Shown: one piece after another, positions 16,866-26,320 of the stretch
Layout of the letters: every line of letters starts with the position of its first letter
Numbering within the stretch: position 1 is the stretch's first letter
Source of the DNA: Bacteroidota bacterium
GTDB lineage: Bacteria; Bacteroidota; Bacteroidia; Flavobacteriales; Flavobacteriaceae
Direction of reading: 5' to 3'
Length of the DNA stretch: 64,000 nucleotides
Assembly (NCBI GenBank): GCA_023386585.1
Contig: JAEWJM010000025.1
Coordinates: 1 to 64,000, forward strand
Program-made: the position numbers and the translations under genes
Notes under the pieces: generated by a model
Told to the model about the DNA's origin: nothing
Databases searched by the model: none
The model's input: the letters and a program-made list of their open reading frames with translations, nothing else

Positions 16866-18124
16866 TGAAAAACCAAAGTATAAAAAGCCACATCGACTGG
16901 ATCAGCGTAATTATTTACAGTACGCTGGTAATCCTGGGCTGGCTGAATATTTACTCGTCGTCACTTTCACTTGAAGAAGGCAGCACCGCGTTTGACTTTT
17001 CACAAATTTACGGCAAGCAGCTACTGTTCATTTTACTTACAGTTCCGCTGATTTTCATCGTGCTATCCCTTGAGGGCAAATTCTATGAAAAATACGCAAG
17101 CATCATTTTCGGCATTGCGCTGGTTTCGCTACTCGGACTTTTCGCATTTGGTAAAGTCATTGCCGGACAGCGTTGCTGGTATGCATTCGGTGGGTTTACA
17201 TTGCAGCCGTCCGAATTCGCGAAAGCAGCAACGGCGCTGGCTTTGGCGAAATACCTGAGCGATGTACAGGTGAACTTGCGCGACATGAACCGGCAAATCA
17301 TGGCAATATTGATCGTATTCCTGCCCGTGATGCTGATCCTTCCCCAGCCCGATCCCGGAAGCGCGCTTATTTACAGCATTTTTATTATCGTACTTTATCG
17401 TGAAGGCTTGCCTGCGTGGTATGTGTGGACAGGTTTTACGGCGATGTTCCTTTTCGTCCTCGCATTAATCCTCAAGCCATGGTTTATAATCTTGTGCGCT
17501 GCTGCGGTCTTGGCCCTGGTTTATTGGAGAAGCCGCATCGCAAACAGAAACATTATTGCAAGTACGCTGATGCTCATCATGATATCAGGATTTGTCCTTT
17601 CGGTGGATTATGTTTTCGAACACGTTTTTAAGCAGCACCACCGCGACCGTTTTAATATTCTGCTTGGCAAGGAAGTCGACCTGAAAGGCGTCGGTTACAA
17701 CACAAATCAATCGGAAATCGCGGTAGGTTCTGGCGGCTGGTTCGGAAAGGGTTTTCTCGAAGGAACGCAAACAAAAGGCGGATTTGTACCCGAGCAGCAT
17801 ACCGATTATATTTTTACGACCGTCGGAGAAGAATGGGGCTTTTTAGGTTCGCTGGTTGTGATTGGATTGTTCGTCGGATTGATACTGCGTGTAATTTATC
17901 TTGCGGAGCGACAGAAAACCAAGTTCAGCCGCGTTTACGGCTATTGCGTCGCCGGAATCCTGTTTATACACTTCTTTGTGAATATTGCGATGGTCGTCGG
18001 GATTTTTCCAACGATCGGCGTGCCGTTGCCGCTATTCTCGTACGGCGGGTCCGGGCTCTGGGGCTTTACGATCTTGCTGTTTATCTTCCTAAAAATGGAC
18101 GCCAACAAGGTCAACGAATGGTAG
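16865..18124 (+). CDS. rodA: SEDS-family peptidoglycan glycosyltransferase RodA
   Basis: RodA polymerises lipid II glycan strands in the elongasome. The 419-residue protein has about ten membrane helices. It shows the SEDS signatures AGQRCWYAFGGFTLQPSEFAKAA, QPDPGSALIY, the extracellular loop EQHTDYIFTTVGEEWGFLG, and the C-terminal FPTIGVPLPLFSYGGSG. It starts in the stop codon of mrdA (TAATG) and ends the cluster; prc follows convergently. Confidence 0.96.
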   Translation: MKNQSIKSHIDWISVIIYSTLVILGWLNIYSSSLSLEEGSTAFDFSQIYGKQLLFILLTVPLIFIVLSLEGKFYEKYASIIFGIALVSLLGLFAFGKVIAGQRCWYAFGGFTLQPSEFAKAATALALAKYLSDVQVNLRDMNRQIMAILIVFLPVMLILPQPDPGSALIYSIFIIVLYREGLPAWYVWTGFTAMFLFVLALILKPWFIILCAAAVLALVYWRSRIANRNIIASTLMLIMISGFVLSVDYVFEHVFKQHHRDRFNILLGKEVDLKGVGYNTNQSEIAVGSGGWFGKGFLEGTQTKGGFVPEQHTDYIFTTVGEEWGFLGSLVVIGLFVGLILRVIYLAERQKTKFSRVYGYCVAGILFIHFFVNIAMVVGIFPTIGVPLPLFSYGGSGLWGFTILLFIFLKMDANKVNEW

Positions 18125-18178
18125 CTCAACCAAAACGCTAAGATCTTATTACCCTTTTAAATAATTACAAGAATCAAA

Positions 18179-18217
18179 TAAAAAGACGCTCCGAAAACTA
18201 AATTCCCGGGGCGTCTT
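18179..18217 (-). terminator. Rho-independent terminator for prc
   Basis: On the minus strand a 7-bp stem AAGACGC / GCGTCTT, extended by CCG/CGG past one mismatch, is followed by a T-rich tail. It lies 20 bases past the prc stop, between convergent rodA and prc. Confidence 0.8.
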
Positions 18218-18236
18218 CGGCTTGGTTGTTTGCCAA

Positions 18237-20459
18237 TTACGATTTTACGATCTTCTCTTTTTTCTTAAGCTGTACAGTTCCTTTCAGTCCCTGGCCGGCA
18301 GAAAGATCGCCAAGGATATTTACGGCTTCTTCCACATAAATATCCTTTTGAAGGCTTTCATGCCATCTGTCACGCTTCTCTTTTAACACAACGTCTTTGT
18401 TCATGGCGTCAACCTCATAAGGAAGCGACTTGAAAGTCAGGTGATTATTGAACTCGGCCAAGACCTTATATTTTTTGGCTTTTTCTTCGAGCGCTTTCTG
18501 TTCAGCCTGGAATTTGTCAAGCTTCAGCGGATAAACCGTTTCTTCGCTTCGGTCATTAATCCACTTCGCATTTTCATCGATTAGGCGCAGTTCAGCTTTT
18601 TGAGCAATGCGCTTTTTACTGTTCGCGATCGCCTGGTCGAAATTGCTCTGTTTCGTCCATGGCTTGAAATCGGCCGGATCGATCTTGTCCCACGGCATCG
18701 CATTGTCTATGTCGCGTTCACCCATTTTCACATAGGAATAACGGTCTGGCATTGCGACATCGCTGCGAACACCTTCCAGCTGGGTCGATCCGCCATTGAT
18801 CCTATAAAACTTCTGAGTTGTCGTTTTCAGCGCACCAAGATCACCGACATCGCTGTTACGGATGAATTGGTTCAAGTCGATAACATTCTGCACCGTACCT
18901 TTTCCGTATGTCTGTTTGCTTCCGATGATAACACCGCGATTATAATCCTGGATTGCTGCCGCAAGAATCTCGGATGCTGATGCAGAAAAGCTGTTAACCA
19001 TCACCACAAGCGGGCCGTCCCATTGTACTCTACGATCTTTGTCATAAAGCACTTCTTTTTTACGTCCGGTCGATTTGATCTGAACAATCGGACCTTCTTC
19101 AATAAATAATCCGGCGATATCGACAACCGTTTTGAGTGAGCCGCCGCCATTATCCCGAACGTCCATGATCAAACCTTGGACGCCTTCTTTTTTGAGCCGC
19201 TCAATTTCAATAGCGACATCTTTACCGGCGTCACGGCTACTGTTGTCCTCAAAATTGATGTAAAATTTCGGAAGGTAAATGATTCCGTATTTTACGCCAT
19301 TCTTCTCGATTATACTCGATTTTGCGTACGTTTCTTCTATTTCCACTTCGTCGCGAATGATGGAAATGACTTTCATCGTACCATCGGTCTTCTTGACTGA
19401 AAGCCTGACTTCGGTACCTTTCGGGCCTTTTATCTTTTTTACGACATCGTCAAGTCGCATTCCGACCACATCAACGGCTTCACCTTTACCTTGCGCCACT
19501 TTGAGGATAATATCGCCAGGCTCAAGTTCCTTTCCGCGCCATGCCGGGCCGCCGGAAATCAGTTCGGTGATTTCGGTATAGTCGTTTTTCTTTTGAAGCC
19601 GCGCACCGATTCCTTCGAGTTTTCCGCTCATGCTGATGTCAAAACGGTCTTTTTCTTCCGGAGCAAAATAAGATGTGTGTGGATCAAAGCGCGATGCAAT
19701 TGCGTTGATGTAAACTGAGAACCAATCATCGCGATCGAGGTCTTTGATAAATCCGAAGTATTCATTCAGGGATTTGAGTGAGCTTTCACGCGTTTCCTTT
19801 TCAAGTTGGGCGTATGGTTTAACTTGAATTTCGACAGCATCTTTTGAAGCCGGCTTATCGATCGGCTCTTCAACATCGCCGGTCAGCGGATCGACAACTT
19901 TCGCGCCTGCATCCATTTTACCGCCTTTCTCCTGCATTTCTAGCTTGTCCGTCAGTGCGGATAAAGTCGACAGTTTGATTTGTTTTCTCCAACGCTCACG
20001 AAGTTCTGCCGTTGTAGTTGAATAAGGCAATTTATCGTAATCGGTATTGAAACTCTCATCAACCGAATAATCGAAAGGTTTCGCCAATACATCTTTGTAG
20101 TAATCGCGGCTTTCGTCGATGCGTTTCATCAAGCGGTTATAGGTAAGCTCAAAAAAAGAAAGATCCTTGTTGTGGATCTGGTCGTCGATCTGGGTTTCGT
20201 ATTTTGAGAATTCGTCAATATCCGATTGCAGGAAAAACCGTTTGGACGGATCGAGCGCCTGGATATAATCTTTGTAAATTCCCTTTGAGAAATTGTCGTC
20301 GATCGCTGCCGGATCGTAATGTCCCCGCTCAATGACGAACGTAAGCAGTTCGATCAGGAGCTTGTCTTTTTCCGGATCGATTTTGGTTTTGGGCATAAAG
20401 CTCCAAAATGCTACAGCCAATGCCGCAACAACCAATAAAATTCTGTAATTCCTTTTCAT
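18237..20459 (-). CDS. prc: Tail-specific carboxy-terminal processing protease (S41)
   Basis: Prc/Tsp is a periplasmic PDZ-serine protease that trims or degrades proteins from their C-termini. From the ATG at 20459 the product is 740 residues. It has an N-terminal signal anchor (RILLVVAALAVAFWSF), an N-terminal helical domain, a PDZ domain (GIGARLQKKNDYTEITELISGGPAW to the VRLSVKKTDG region), and the S41 core. The core has MDVRDNGGGSL, the catalytic serine in NSFSASASEILAAA and the lysine in KQTYGKGTVQ. A DUF3340-like C-terminus follows. An ATG seven codons upstream is possible but adds nothing to the signal anchor. Confidence 0.94.
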   Translation of the reverse strand: MKRNYRILLVVAALAVAFWSFMPKTKIDPEKDKLLIELLTFVIERGHYDPAAIDDNFSKGIYKDYIQALDPSKRFFLQSDIDEFSKYETQIDDQIHNKDLSFFELTYNRLMKRIDESRDYYKDVLAKPFDYSVDESFNTDYDKLPYSTTTAELRERWRKQIKLSTLSALTDKLEMQEKGGKMDAGAKVVDPLTGDVEEPIDKPASKDAVEIQVKPYAQLEKETRESSLKSLNEYFGFIKDLDRDDWFSVYINAIASRFDPHTSYFAPEEKDRFDISMSGKLEGIGARLQKKNDYTEITELISGGPAWRGKELEPGDIILKVAQGKGEAVDVVGMRLDDVVKKIKGPKGTEVRLSVKKTDGTMKVISIIRDEVEIEETYAKSSIIEKNGVKYGIIYLPKFYINFEDNSSRDAGKDVAIEIERLKKEGVQGLIMDVRDNGGGSLKTVVDIAGLFIEEGPIVQIKSTGRKKEVLYDKDRRVQWDGPLVVMVNSFSASASEILAAAIQDYNRGVIIGSKQTYGKGTVQNVIDLNQFIRNSDVGDLGALKTTTQKFYRINGGSTQLEGVRSDVAMPDRYSYVKMGERDIDNAMPWDKIDPADFKPWTKQSNFDQAIANSKKRIAQKAELRLIDENAKWINDRSEETVYPLKLDKFQAEQKALEEKAKKYKVLAEFNNHLTFKSLPYEVDAMNKDVVLKEKRDRWHESLQKDIYVEEAVNILGDLSAGQGLKGTVQLKKKEKIVKS

Positions 20460-20580
20460 AAAGAGTAGTAAAGCATTCATCTAAAAACGTAGTAGCCTGG
20501 GAATTAGTGTCACGGCATTCCGTACCGTTACACAATCTTTTGTTAAAGATATAAAAATACGACAGGCGGAGTTAAATTCG

Positions 20581-20588
20581 TATTTTTG
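20581..20588 (+). promoter_or_regulatory. Candidate -7 element for the surE-lpxB operon
   Basis: TATTTTTG matches TAnnTTTG in the divergent prc-surE gap, 110 bases before the surE ATG. The implied leader of about 100 bases is long for this organism, so a nearer promoter is possible. Confidence 0.4.
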
Positions 20589-20697
20589 TTTTTCAAAAGT
20601 AGAAATATTATCCGACGAGCGCTGTTAAAGTTTATACAACTAAATGTAACAGTTCTTGGATAAATTTTAACGATTATGTTAACCCACGACGAATCGG

Positions 20698-21471
20698 ATG
20701 GAAAAACCCCTGATACTTGTCACCAATGATGATGGAATAACCGCGCCGGGAATACGCGCACTTATTGAGGTAATGCAAAACCTCGGCGACGTTGTAGTTG
20801 TAGCACCAGATAAGCCGCAGAGCGCAATGGGCCACGCCATCACGATCAACAACACGCTTTATCTCAATAAAATCTCGGCTGATGGCGCTGCCATCACTGA
20901 ATACAGCTGCTCGGGAACGCCGGTCGACTGCGTGAAAATGGCGGTCAGCGAAATCATGCACCGCAAGCCGGACCTTTGTGTTTCGGGAATCAATCACGGT
21001 TCGAACAGTTCGATAAATATCATTTATTCGGGCACGATGAGCGCCGCGGTGGAAGCGGGAATCGAAGGCATTCCGGCCATCGGTTTTTCGTTAAGCGATT
21101 TCGACTGGAAAGCCGATTTTGAGCCGTGCAAACCACTTGCAAAAAAAATTGCATCGGAAGTTTTAAAAAACGGTTTGCCTGACGGTGTGCTGCTTAATGT
21201 GAATTTTCCGAAACTGAAATCGGATGAAATACAGGGTATCCGGATCTGCCGCCAGGCAAAAGCGAGTTGGGTCGAAAAATTCGATAAGCGGCAAACTCCA
21301 CACGGCCGCGATTACTATTGGCTGACGGGCGAATTCGTGAACCAGGATAATGGACATGATACCGACGAATGGGCTTTGGCCAACGGCTATGTTTCTGTCG
21401 TCCCGGTTCAATTCGATTTGACGGCGCACCACGCGATGCAAGAATTAAATACCTGGAAATTGAACCCATGA
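20698..21471 (+). CDS. surE: 5'/3'-nucleotidase SurE
   Basis: SurE removes phosphate from nucleoside monophosphates and is a stress/stationary-phase survival protein in E. coli. The 257 residues carry the family metal-binding start LVTNDDGITAPGI, then VVAPDKPQSAMGHAIT, YSCSGTPVDCVKM, SGINHGSNSSINIIYSGTMSAAVEA and LLNVNFP. The length is typical. It begins a three-gene unit with a small membrane protein and lpxB, with overlapping or near-touching ends. Confidence 0.96.
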   Translation: MEKPLILVTNDDGITAPGIRALIEVMQNLGDVVVVAPDKPQSAMGHAITINNTLYLNKISADGAAITEYSCSGTPVDCVKMAVSEIMHRKPDLCVSGINHGSNSSINIIYSGTMSAAVEAGIEGIPAIGFSLSDFDWKADFEPCKPLAKKIASEVLKNGLPDGVLLNVNFPKLKSDEIQGIRICRQAKASWVEKFDKRQTPHGRDYYWLTGEFVNQDNGHDTDEWALANGYVSVVPVQFDLTAHHAMQELNTWKLNP

Positions 21472-21737
21472 ACAGGAAAATGGTTTTCATCGGAATTTTG
21501 ATTGGCGTTTTGGTCCCAATACTCATTGCCCTTGCGTTTATCGCTTTTTTCATCAACCACAACGTTGTTGAAGGTTATCAGACTTTAAGCCTGCGCGGGA
21601 AACTTCCAAATGTACTTCGCATCGGTCTGTTGGGAAACCTGACCGTCTTTATTTTCACTTATCGAAATAAAGAATTGGTGGCGCGTGGACTCGTCATCGC
21701 GACCCTTCTGCTGCTTATCATTACTTTAGTGCTGTAG
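21468..21737 (+). CDS. Small hypothetical membrane protein between surE and lpxB
   Basis: The 89-residue product has three hydrophobic stretches: VFIGILIGVLVPILIALAFI (about 5-27), IGLLGNLTVFIFTY (about 52-66), and a C-terminal VIATLLLLIITLVL. I do not recognise a family. The ATG at 21468 overlaps the surE stop (ATGA), and the stop is one base before the lpxB ATG. That position indicates a role tied to the envelope or at least shared expression with lpxB. Confidence 0.75.
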   Translation: MNRKMVFIGILIGVLVPILIALAFIAFFINHNVVEGYQTLSLRGKLPNVLRIGLLGNLTVFIFTYRNKELVARGLVIATLLLLIITLVL

Positions 21738-21738
21738 G

Positions 21739-22851
21739 ATGAAATACTATATCATTGCAGGCGAAGCTTCGGGCGACCTTCACGGGGCCGGATTAATCAG
21801 GTCGCTGAAAAACCAGGATCCAAATGCCGACATTCGTTGTTGGGGTGGCGATCTAATGCAGAAAGCCGGCGGTACATTGGTGAAACATTACCGCGATCTT
21901 GCATTTATGGGCTTTGCAGAAGTCATCCAGAATCTCCCGACAATCCTCAAGAATATCAAATTCTGTAAAGAAGATATTCTTTCATTCGCTCCCGACGCCG
22001 TGATTTTAATCGATTATCCCGGATTTAATATGCGGATTGCGACATGGGCTAAAAATCAAAACATCCCGACACACTATTACATTTCACCGCAAATCTGGGC
22101 CTGGAAGGAAAACCGCATCAAAAAAATCAGGCGTGACGTTGACCATATGTATGTGATTCTTCCGTTTGAAAAGGAATTTTACGAAGACAAACATAAATTC
22201 GGAGTTCATTTCGTTGGCCATCCGTTAATTGATGTAATTCACAACCGGGAAAATCCCAATCCCGAACAATTTCGTAACGAGTTTGATCTGGATTCGCGAC
22301 CAATCGTTGCGCTTTTGCCCGGAAGCCGCAAACAGGAAATCACAAAAATGCTCCATGTAATGCTGAGCATTTGCCCTGATTTTCCGGAGTGCCAATTCGT
22401 AATTGCGGGTGCACCCGGACAGGAAAAATCATTTTATTCGCAATTCCTGAAAAACCAAAACATAAAGTTTATTTCAAACCGGACATATGACCTTTTAAGT
22501 GTTGCAACCGCCGCGCTTGTAACATCCGGAACGGCGACGCTTGAGACCGCTCTTTTTAAAGTGCCGGAAGTAGTTTGCTACAAAGGGAGTTGGATCTCCT
22601 ACCAAATCGCAAAGCGGATTATCACTTTGAAGTACATTTCACTTGTCAACCTTATTATGGATAAAGAAGTCGTCACCGAACTGATCCAGGACGAGTTGAA
22701 TCCGAAACGATTGAAGGAAGAATTCTCCAAACTGCTTGATCCTCAATTCCGATCGAAAATCCAAAACGACTATGACGAACTCGAGCAACGTCTCGGCGGT
22801 AGCGGCGCGTCAGAAAAAACTGCAAAGCTGATCATTTCAACGTTGAATTAA
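21739..22851 (+). CDS. lpxB: Lipid-A-disaccharide synthase
   Basis: LpxB joins lipid X and UDP-diacylglucosamine to give the lipid A disaccharide at the inner membrane. The 370 residues belong to glycosyltransferase family 19: the start YYIIAGEASGDLHGAGLI, MGFAEVIQNLP, the ISPQIWAWKENRIKKIRRDVD block, VGHPLID, LLPGSRKQEI and TSGTATLETAL. The length is normal. It is the last gene of the surE unit; about 210 bases of AT-rich sequence follow before the next gene. Confidence 0.96.
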   Translation: MKYYIIAGEASGDLHGAGLIRSLKNQDPNADIRCWGGDLMQKAGGTLVKHYRDLAFMGFAEVIQNLPTILKNIKFCKEDILSFAPDAVILIDYPGFNMRIATWAKNQNIPTHYYISPQIWAWKENRIKKIRRDVDHMYVILPFEKEFYEDKHKFGVHFVGHPLIDVIHNRENPNPEQFRNEFDLDSRPIVALLPGSRKQEITKMLHVMLSICPDFPECQFVIAGAPGQEKSFYSQFLKNQNIKFISNRTYDLLSVATAALVTSGTATLETALFKVPEVVCYKGSWISYQIAKRIITLKYISLVNLIMDKEVVTELIQDELNPKRLKEEFSKLLDPQFRSKIQNDYDELEQRLGGSGASEKTAKLIISTLN

Positions 22852-23065
22852 GGGCGTTGATTTTCAGCAATTTATCATTCATTTTTCCCTTTTTACAAAA
22901 TTTTAATAGGTTATATTTTCCCAAATGTGGAAATTATATTAAGTTTACCCTGAATGATGTAATAAAATATTGCTCGTTTCGTTTATCATCTAATGTTCAT
23001 CAGTTTAACTTTTTGAATATTTATTAATAAATAAAGGCTGCCCCGCCATAAATAAAAAATAATAT

Positions 23066-23716
23066 ATGCAAAAGAGAATTTTCGCCACAATCATTTTTCT
23101 GCTCTTCGCCGCAATTTCGCATGCACAGGTTATCACGAGTAAAAAAGAGGCCATTAAAAAAGGAGTTTATCACGCTCCGGTAGAGAAAAGCGTCGCCTCA
23201 TCTTCGCAAGCACAAAAATCAAATTCCACCGCTCCACGTGTAAAAACGTCCGTCGCGAAAAGTACCCGGAATAAGAAATCAATCATCAACGACAAGAACG
23301 ATGACGATCTGATTGTCGATCAGGGCGAGAATTATCTTGCTATGCAAATGATCAACAACGCGATGGAATTCATCGGTGTCAACTATCGCGGCGGCGGAAC
23401 TTCCAAAGCCGGAATGGATTGCTCAGGAATGGTTACCGCGGTATTTAATATCTTCGGAATGAAACTTCCTCGCAGCTCACACGATATGGCCAAAGTTGGT
23501 GAAAAGCTTAAAAAAAACGAAGTCAAAAAAGGTGATCTGGTATTTTTTAAGACAAACGGAAACAGGTCTATCAACCACGTTGGCCTTGTAATCGATGCTG
23601 ATGGCGATGAGATCAAATTTATCCATTCCTCTACAGGAAAAGGAGTGATCATCTCTTCGACAAAAGAACCTTATTACAAGCGCGCTTTCGCCCAGGCAAA
23701 TCGGGTGATAATGTAA
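23066..23716 (+). CDS. Secreted NlpC/P60 cell-wall hydrolase
   Basis: This is a 216-residue exported protein with a signal peptide (MQKRIFATIIFLLFAAISHAQ), a basic low-complexity linker (about 40-75), and a C-terminal NlpC/P60 cysteine peptidase domain. The catalytic cysteine is Cys119 (MDCSGMV) and the histidine His171 (INHVGLVI), with a third polar residue probably His187 (FIHSST). Such enzymes usually cut D-Glu-meso-DAP bonds in peptidoglycan stems. It is flanked by a 214-base AT-rich upstream gap, in which I see no exact TAnnTTTG, and a clear terminator downstream, so it is probably monocistronic. Confidence 0.92.
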   Translation: MQKRIFATIIFLLFAAISHAQVITSKKEAIKKGVYHAPVEKSVASSSQAQKSNSTAPRVKTSVAKSTRNKKSIINDKNDDDLIVDQGENYLAMQMINNAMEFIGVNYRGGGTSKAGMDCSGMVTAVFNIFGMKLPRSSHDMAKVGEKLKKNEVKKGDLVFFKTNGNRSINHVGLVIDADGDEIKFIHSSTGKGVIISSTKEPYYKRAFAQANRVIM

Positions 23717-23738
23717 AATCGACTTCAAAAATATATTT

Positions 23739-23766
23739 AACTCTCCTTCGGGGGAGTTTTTTATTT
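23739..23766 (+). terminator. Rho-independent terminator after the NlpC/P60 gene
   Basis: An 8-bp stem AACTCTCC / GGGGAGTT with one G-U pair and a TTCG loop is followed by a T-rich run. It begins 23 bases past the stop codon. Confidence 0.88.
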
Positions 23767-23817
23767 TATACGGATAAACCTCATTTGGCGATTGCTGTGA
23801 ATGCATAATTTAACCTG

Positions 23818-25815
23818 ATGCGAGTAATCCGGTTTCCCTTGGCAAAAGCCACATTGTGTTTCATTGGCGGACTGATACTATCGAAGGTTTGCCAATTGTC
23901 CTTCTATGATGCCAATGTCATTTCCCTAGTCAATTTATTGACGGCAGCAATTTTTGTACGTCTCCAAAAATCCAAGCCTATCCCGATTGCTGTAGTGCTG
24001 TTTGCATTATTTTTTTCGGTCGGAGCGCTTACCGAGTCGGCAAATCGCCAGCGAGATTACGATGCAAACTATTCGAGCCGCATCATCGATGGCCAAAAAC
24101 AAGTTGTGCTGGTAACATTGCGCGAAAAACTTAAACCTTCGAAACGCCATTTTCGATATGTAGCGGCCGTCAATGCGCTTGGCAAAAAGCCCGCTTCAGG
24201 AAACATAATGATCCATCTACCGCTGAAAAAGTCGTATCAGATCGGTGAGCGGATGGTCGTCTCCGGGTGGCTTACGAAGAATGCTGCGACCGCAAATCCC
24301 GGGCAGTTTGACTATTCCAAGTATCTTGCAAACAAGTCGATTTTCGCCCAGCTTTACGCCACAGATGTAAAATCTGTCGGCTTCCGAAAAGATTGTTTCT
24401 ACTATGCGGACAAATTGCGCAGCGCGAGCAGCGACAACCTTGCGAAGGCAAAGTTCAATCCAACGGCGCTGGCCATGGTGAATGCGCTGATCCTTGGCCA
24501 GCAACAAGATCTGTCTGCAGAAGTGCTTCACGATTACCAATACGCAGGCGCTGTTCACATCCTTTCAGTTTCCGGACTTCATGTTGGGTTTCTTTTAATT
24601 TTCCTCAATTTTACATTAAGCCGGATGCCGCATACAAACCGCTGGAACACGATCAAATTCGTGGCAATTCTGCTTGTGCTGTGGTCATTTGCCTTAATTG
24701 CGGGACTTTCGCCTTCGGTGGTACGCTCGGTCACAATGTTCTCCTTTGTCGCCTTAGGAACAACAATCCGACGGAGCACGAACGTATTTCATACACTGCT
24801 TGTTTCAATGCTTTTGATTTTGATGTTCCGTCCCTCATTCCTATTTGATGTTGGATTTCAGCTGAGTTATTGTGCATTGTTCTTCATCCTGTGGCTGCAG
24901 CCGAAATTTTCGTCTCTGTGGGAACCGCCACATCGCATTGCACGATATCTTCGCGATCTGATTTCGGTATCGCTCGCTGCACAGCTCGGAACACTACCGC
25001 TTTCATTGTATTATTTTCACCAGTTTCCCTGCTTATTTCTTCTCACCAATTTGGTGATCGTTCCGTTTCTGGGAATTATCATGATTCTTGGAATTATAGT
25101 CGTTTTGCTTGCCGGTTTCGGAGTCACATTACGTTTTCCGATCTTACTGCTGGAAAGTTGCATTCAAATCCAAAATCACGCAATAAGATGGATAGCAGGG
25201 CAGGAATATTTTGTTTTTCAGGATATCCCATTTAATACGGCTTTGCTGGTTTGCGCATATCTCATCATTGTAACTGTCGTTGTCTGTCTCCAACGAAAAA
25301 CAGTTAAGCATTTGCTTGTGGCGCTTTCCGCCGTTTTATCATTCCAGGGAGCATTTTTGCTAACGATTGTATTGTCGCAACGGAACAATGAATGGGTGGT
25401 ATTTCACAAAAAAGACAATTTAGCCATTGTACAAAAAGCAGGCAGGATTGTCACTCCGCTACTCAAAAGCACCGAAAGCGACGGGCGGCTTTTCAAAACG
25501 TACGCAATGACAAATTTTGCTCAAGTCGGTTCGGCGAGGCACTTTGCGAATTTTATATCGTTCGGCAGAAAACGGGTGTTCGTAGCGGACAGCTCTTCGG
25601 CGTTCATTCCGCGCAGTAATATTGAAATCCTGCTGTTGACGCAATCAACAAGAATTAATCTTGAACGAGCAATCGAGTTCATGAATCCAAAGGTTGTGGT
25701 TGCGGACGGATCGAACGGGAAAACGTACATCAAACGCTGGAGCGAAACCTGCAGGACACAAAAAATCCCTTTTCACGCAACCGGTAAAAAGGGATCTTAT
25801 ATTGTTCGCGAATAA
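23818..25815 (+). CDS. comEC: ComEC/Rec2-family competence membrane protein
   Basis: ComEC forms the inner-membrane channel for single-stranded DNA during natural transformation. The 665-residue protein has N-terminal helices, an OB-like soluble segment (about 90-190, DUF4131 type), and the competence domain with the hallmark HILSVSGLHVGFLL (about 247) and GLSPSVVRSVTMF. Many membrane helices follow to about residue 510. The C-terminal part retains the layout of the metallo-beta-lactamase-like domain, but I see no HxHxDH metal motif, so it is probably inactive as a nuclease. The last codons contain a terminator hairpin for the convergent gene. Confidence 0.88.
   Translation: MRVIRFPLAKATLCFIGGLILSKVCQLSFYDANVISLVNLLTAAIFVRLQKSKPIPIAVVLFALFFSVGALTESANRQRDYDANYSSRIIDGQKQVVLVTLREKLKPSKRHFRYVAAVNALGKKPASGNIMIHLPLKKSYQIGERMVVSGWLTKNAATANPGQFDYSKYLANKSIFAQLYATDVKSVGFRKDCFYYADKLRSASSDNLAKAKFNPTALAMVNALILGQQQDLSAEVLHDYQYAGAVHILSVSGLHVGFLLIFLNFTLSRMPHTNRWNTIKFVAILLVLWSFALIAGLSPSVVRSVTMFSFVALGTTIRRSTNVFHTLLVSMLLILMFRPSFLFDVGFQLSYCALFFILWLQPKFSSLWEPPHRIARYLRDLISVSLAAQLGTLPLSLYYFHQFPCLFLLTNLVIVPFLGIIMILGIIVVLLAGFGVTLRFPILLLESCIQIQNHAIRWIAGQEYFVFQDIPFNTALLVCAYLIIVTVVVCLQRKTVKHLLVALSAVLSFQGAFLLTIVLSQRNNEWVVFHKKDNLAIVQKAGRIVTPLLKSTESDGRLFKTYAMTNFAQVGSARHFANFISFGRKRVFVADSSSAFIPRSNIEILLLTQSTRINLERAIEFMNPKVVVADGSNGKTYIKRWSETCRTQKIPFHATGKKGSYIVRE
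25760..25795 (-). terminator. Terminator of the thioredoxin-like gene, embedded in comEC
   Basis: Minus-strand stem ATCCCTTTT / AAAAGGGAT with a 13-base loop is followed by six T residues. It lies wholly inside the last 20 codons of convergent comEC, 23 bases past the stop of the thioredoxin-like gene. Confidence 0.8.
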
Positions 25816-25817
25816 TT

Positions 25818-26276
25818 TTATTTTCCGATGATCTTGTTCGCTCCCTGGAGCCACGCGGACGGGCCTCCTGCGACATACCCGGTGCTTCCAAGCTTCTCAA
25901 AGTTGACTTTACCATCCTTTTTTGTAGCGTTCACCAACCATACTGTTGGATATCCCTGAACCTGGAAAAACTGTTGTAATTCCATGTTTTGCTTTTGGAT
26001 TTCGGGAAGCTGCGGAGTTCTGCGCGGGAAATCCAGCTCGACCAGGACAACATTATCTTTCGCCCATTGTTCAAACTCGGGCGTCTTCAAAACTTCTTTT
26101 TGCAGCCTGATGCACCACCCGCACCAGTCGCTTCCGGTAAAGAAAAGCAACAGCGGCTTTTTGGTTTTCTTGGATACGGTAATTGCCTTATCCAAATCGG
26201 TATGCCAGGTTAGCTCCTGGGCTTGTACTGCCATGGAGCCTGCGATTAATAACAATGTAATAAATAGCTTCTTCAT
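25818..26276 (-). CDS. Secreted thioredoxin-like protein
   Basis: This is a 152-residue exported protein with a signal peptide (MKKLFITLLLIAGSMAVQAQ) and a thioredoxin fold of the Thioredoxin_7/DUF255-like kind. The redox motif is GSDWCGWC (Cys52, Cys55), and the cis-proline loop is in VQGYPTVWLV. It probably works as a periplasmic disulfide reductase or oxidoreductase; the partner is unknown. It lies 44 bases downstream of the second POT transporter, so it could be read through from that operon or use its own promoter at 26281. Confidence 0.85.
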   Translation of the reverse strand: MKKLFITLLLIAGSMAVQAQELTWHTDLDKAITVSKKTKKPLLLFFTGSDWCGWCIRLQKEVLKTPEFEQWAKDNVVLVELDFPRRTPQLPEIQKQNMELQQFFQVQGYPTVWLVNATKKDGKVNFEKLGSTGYVAGGPSAWLQGANKIIGK

Positions 26277-26280
26277 TTTT

Positions 26281-26288
26281 CAAAATTA
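26281..26288 (-). promoter_or_regulatory. Candidate -7 element very close to the thioredoxin-like start
   Basis: The minus strand reads TAATTTTG (TAnnTTTG), ending only four bases before the ATG at 26276. Used as a -7 element it would give an almost leaderless transcript. A weaker match, TACATTTC, lies at 26308-26315. Confidence 0.35.
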
Positions 26289-26320
26289 AATTTGTTCAAA
26301 CACCGGCGAAATGTAGCGAA

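Noticed and set aside
25390..25815. Intact metallo-beta-lactamase domain at the ComEC C-terminus
   Set aside because: The layout is reminiscent but I find no HxHxDH motif, so it is described as degenerate.
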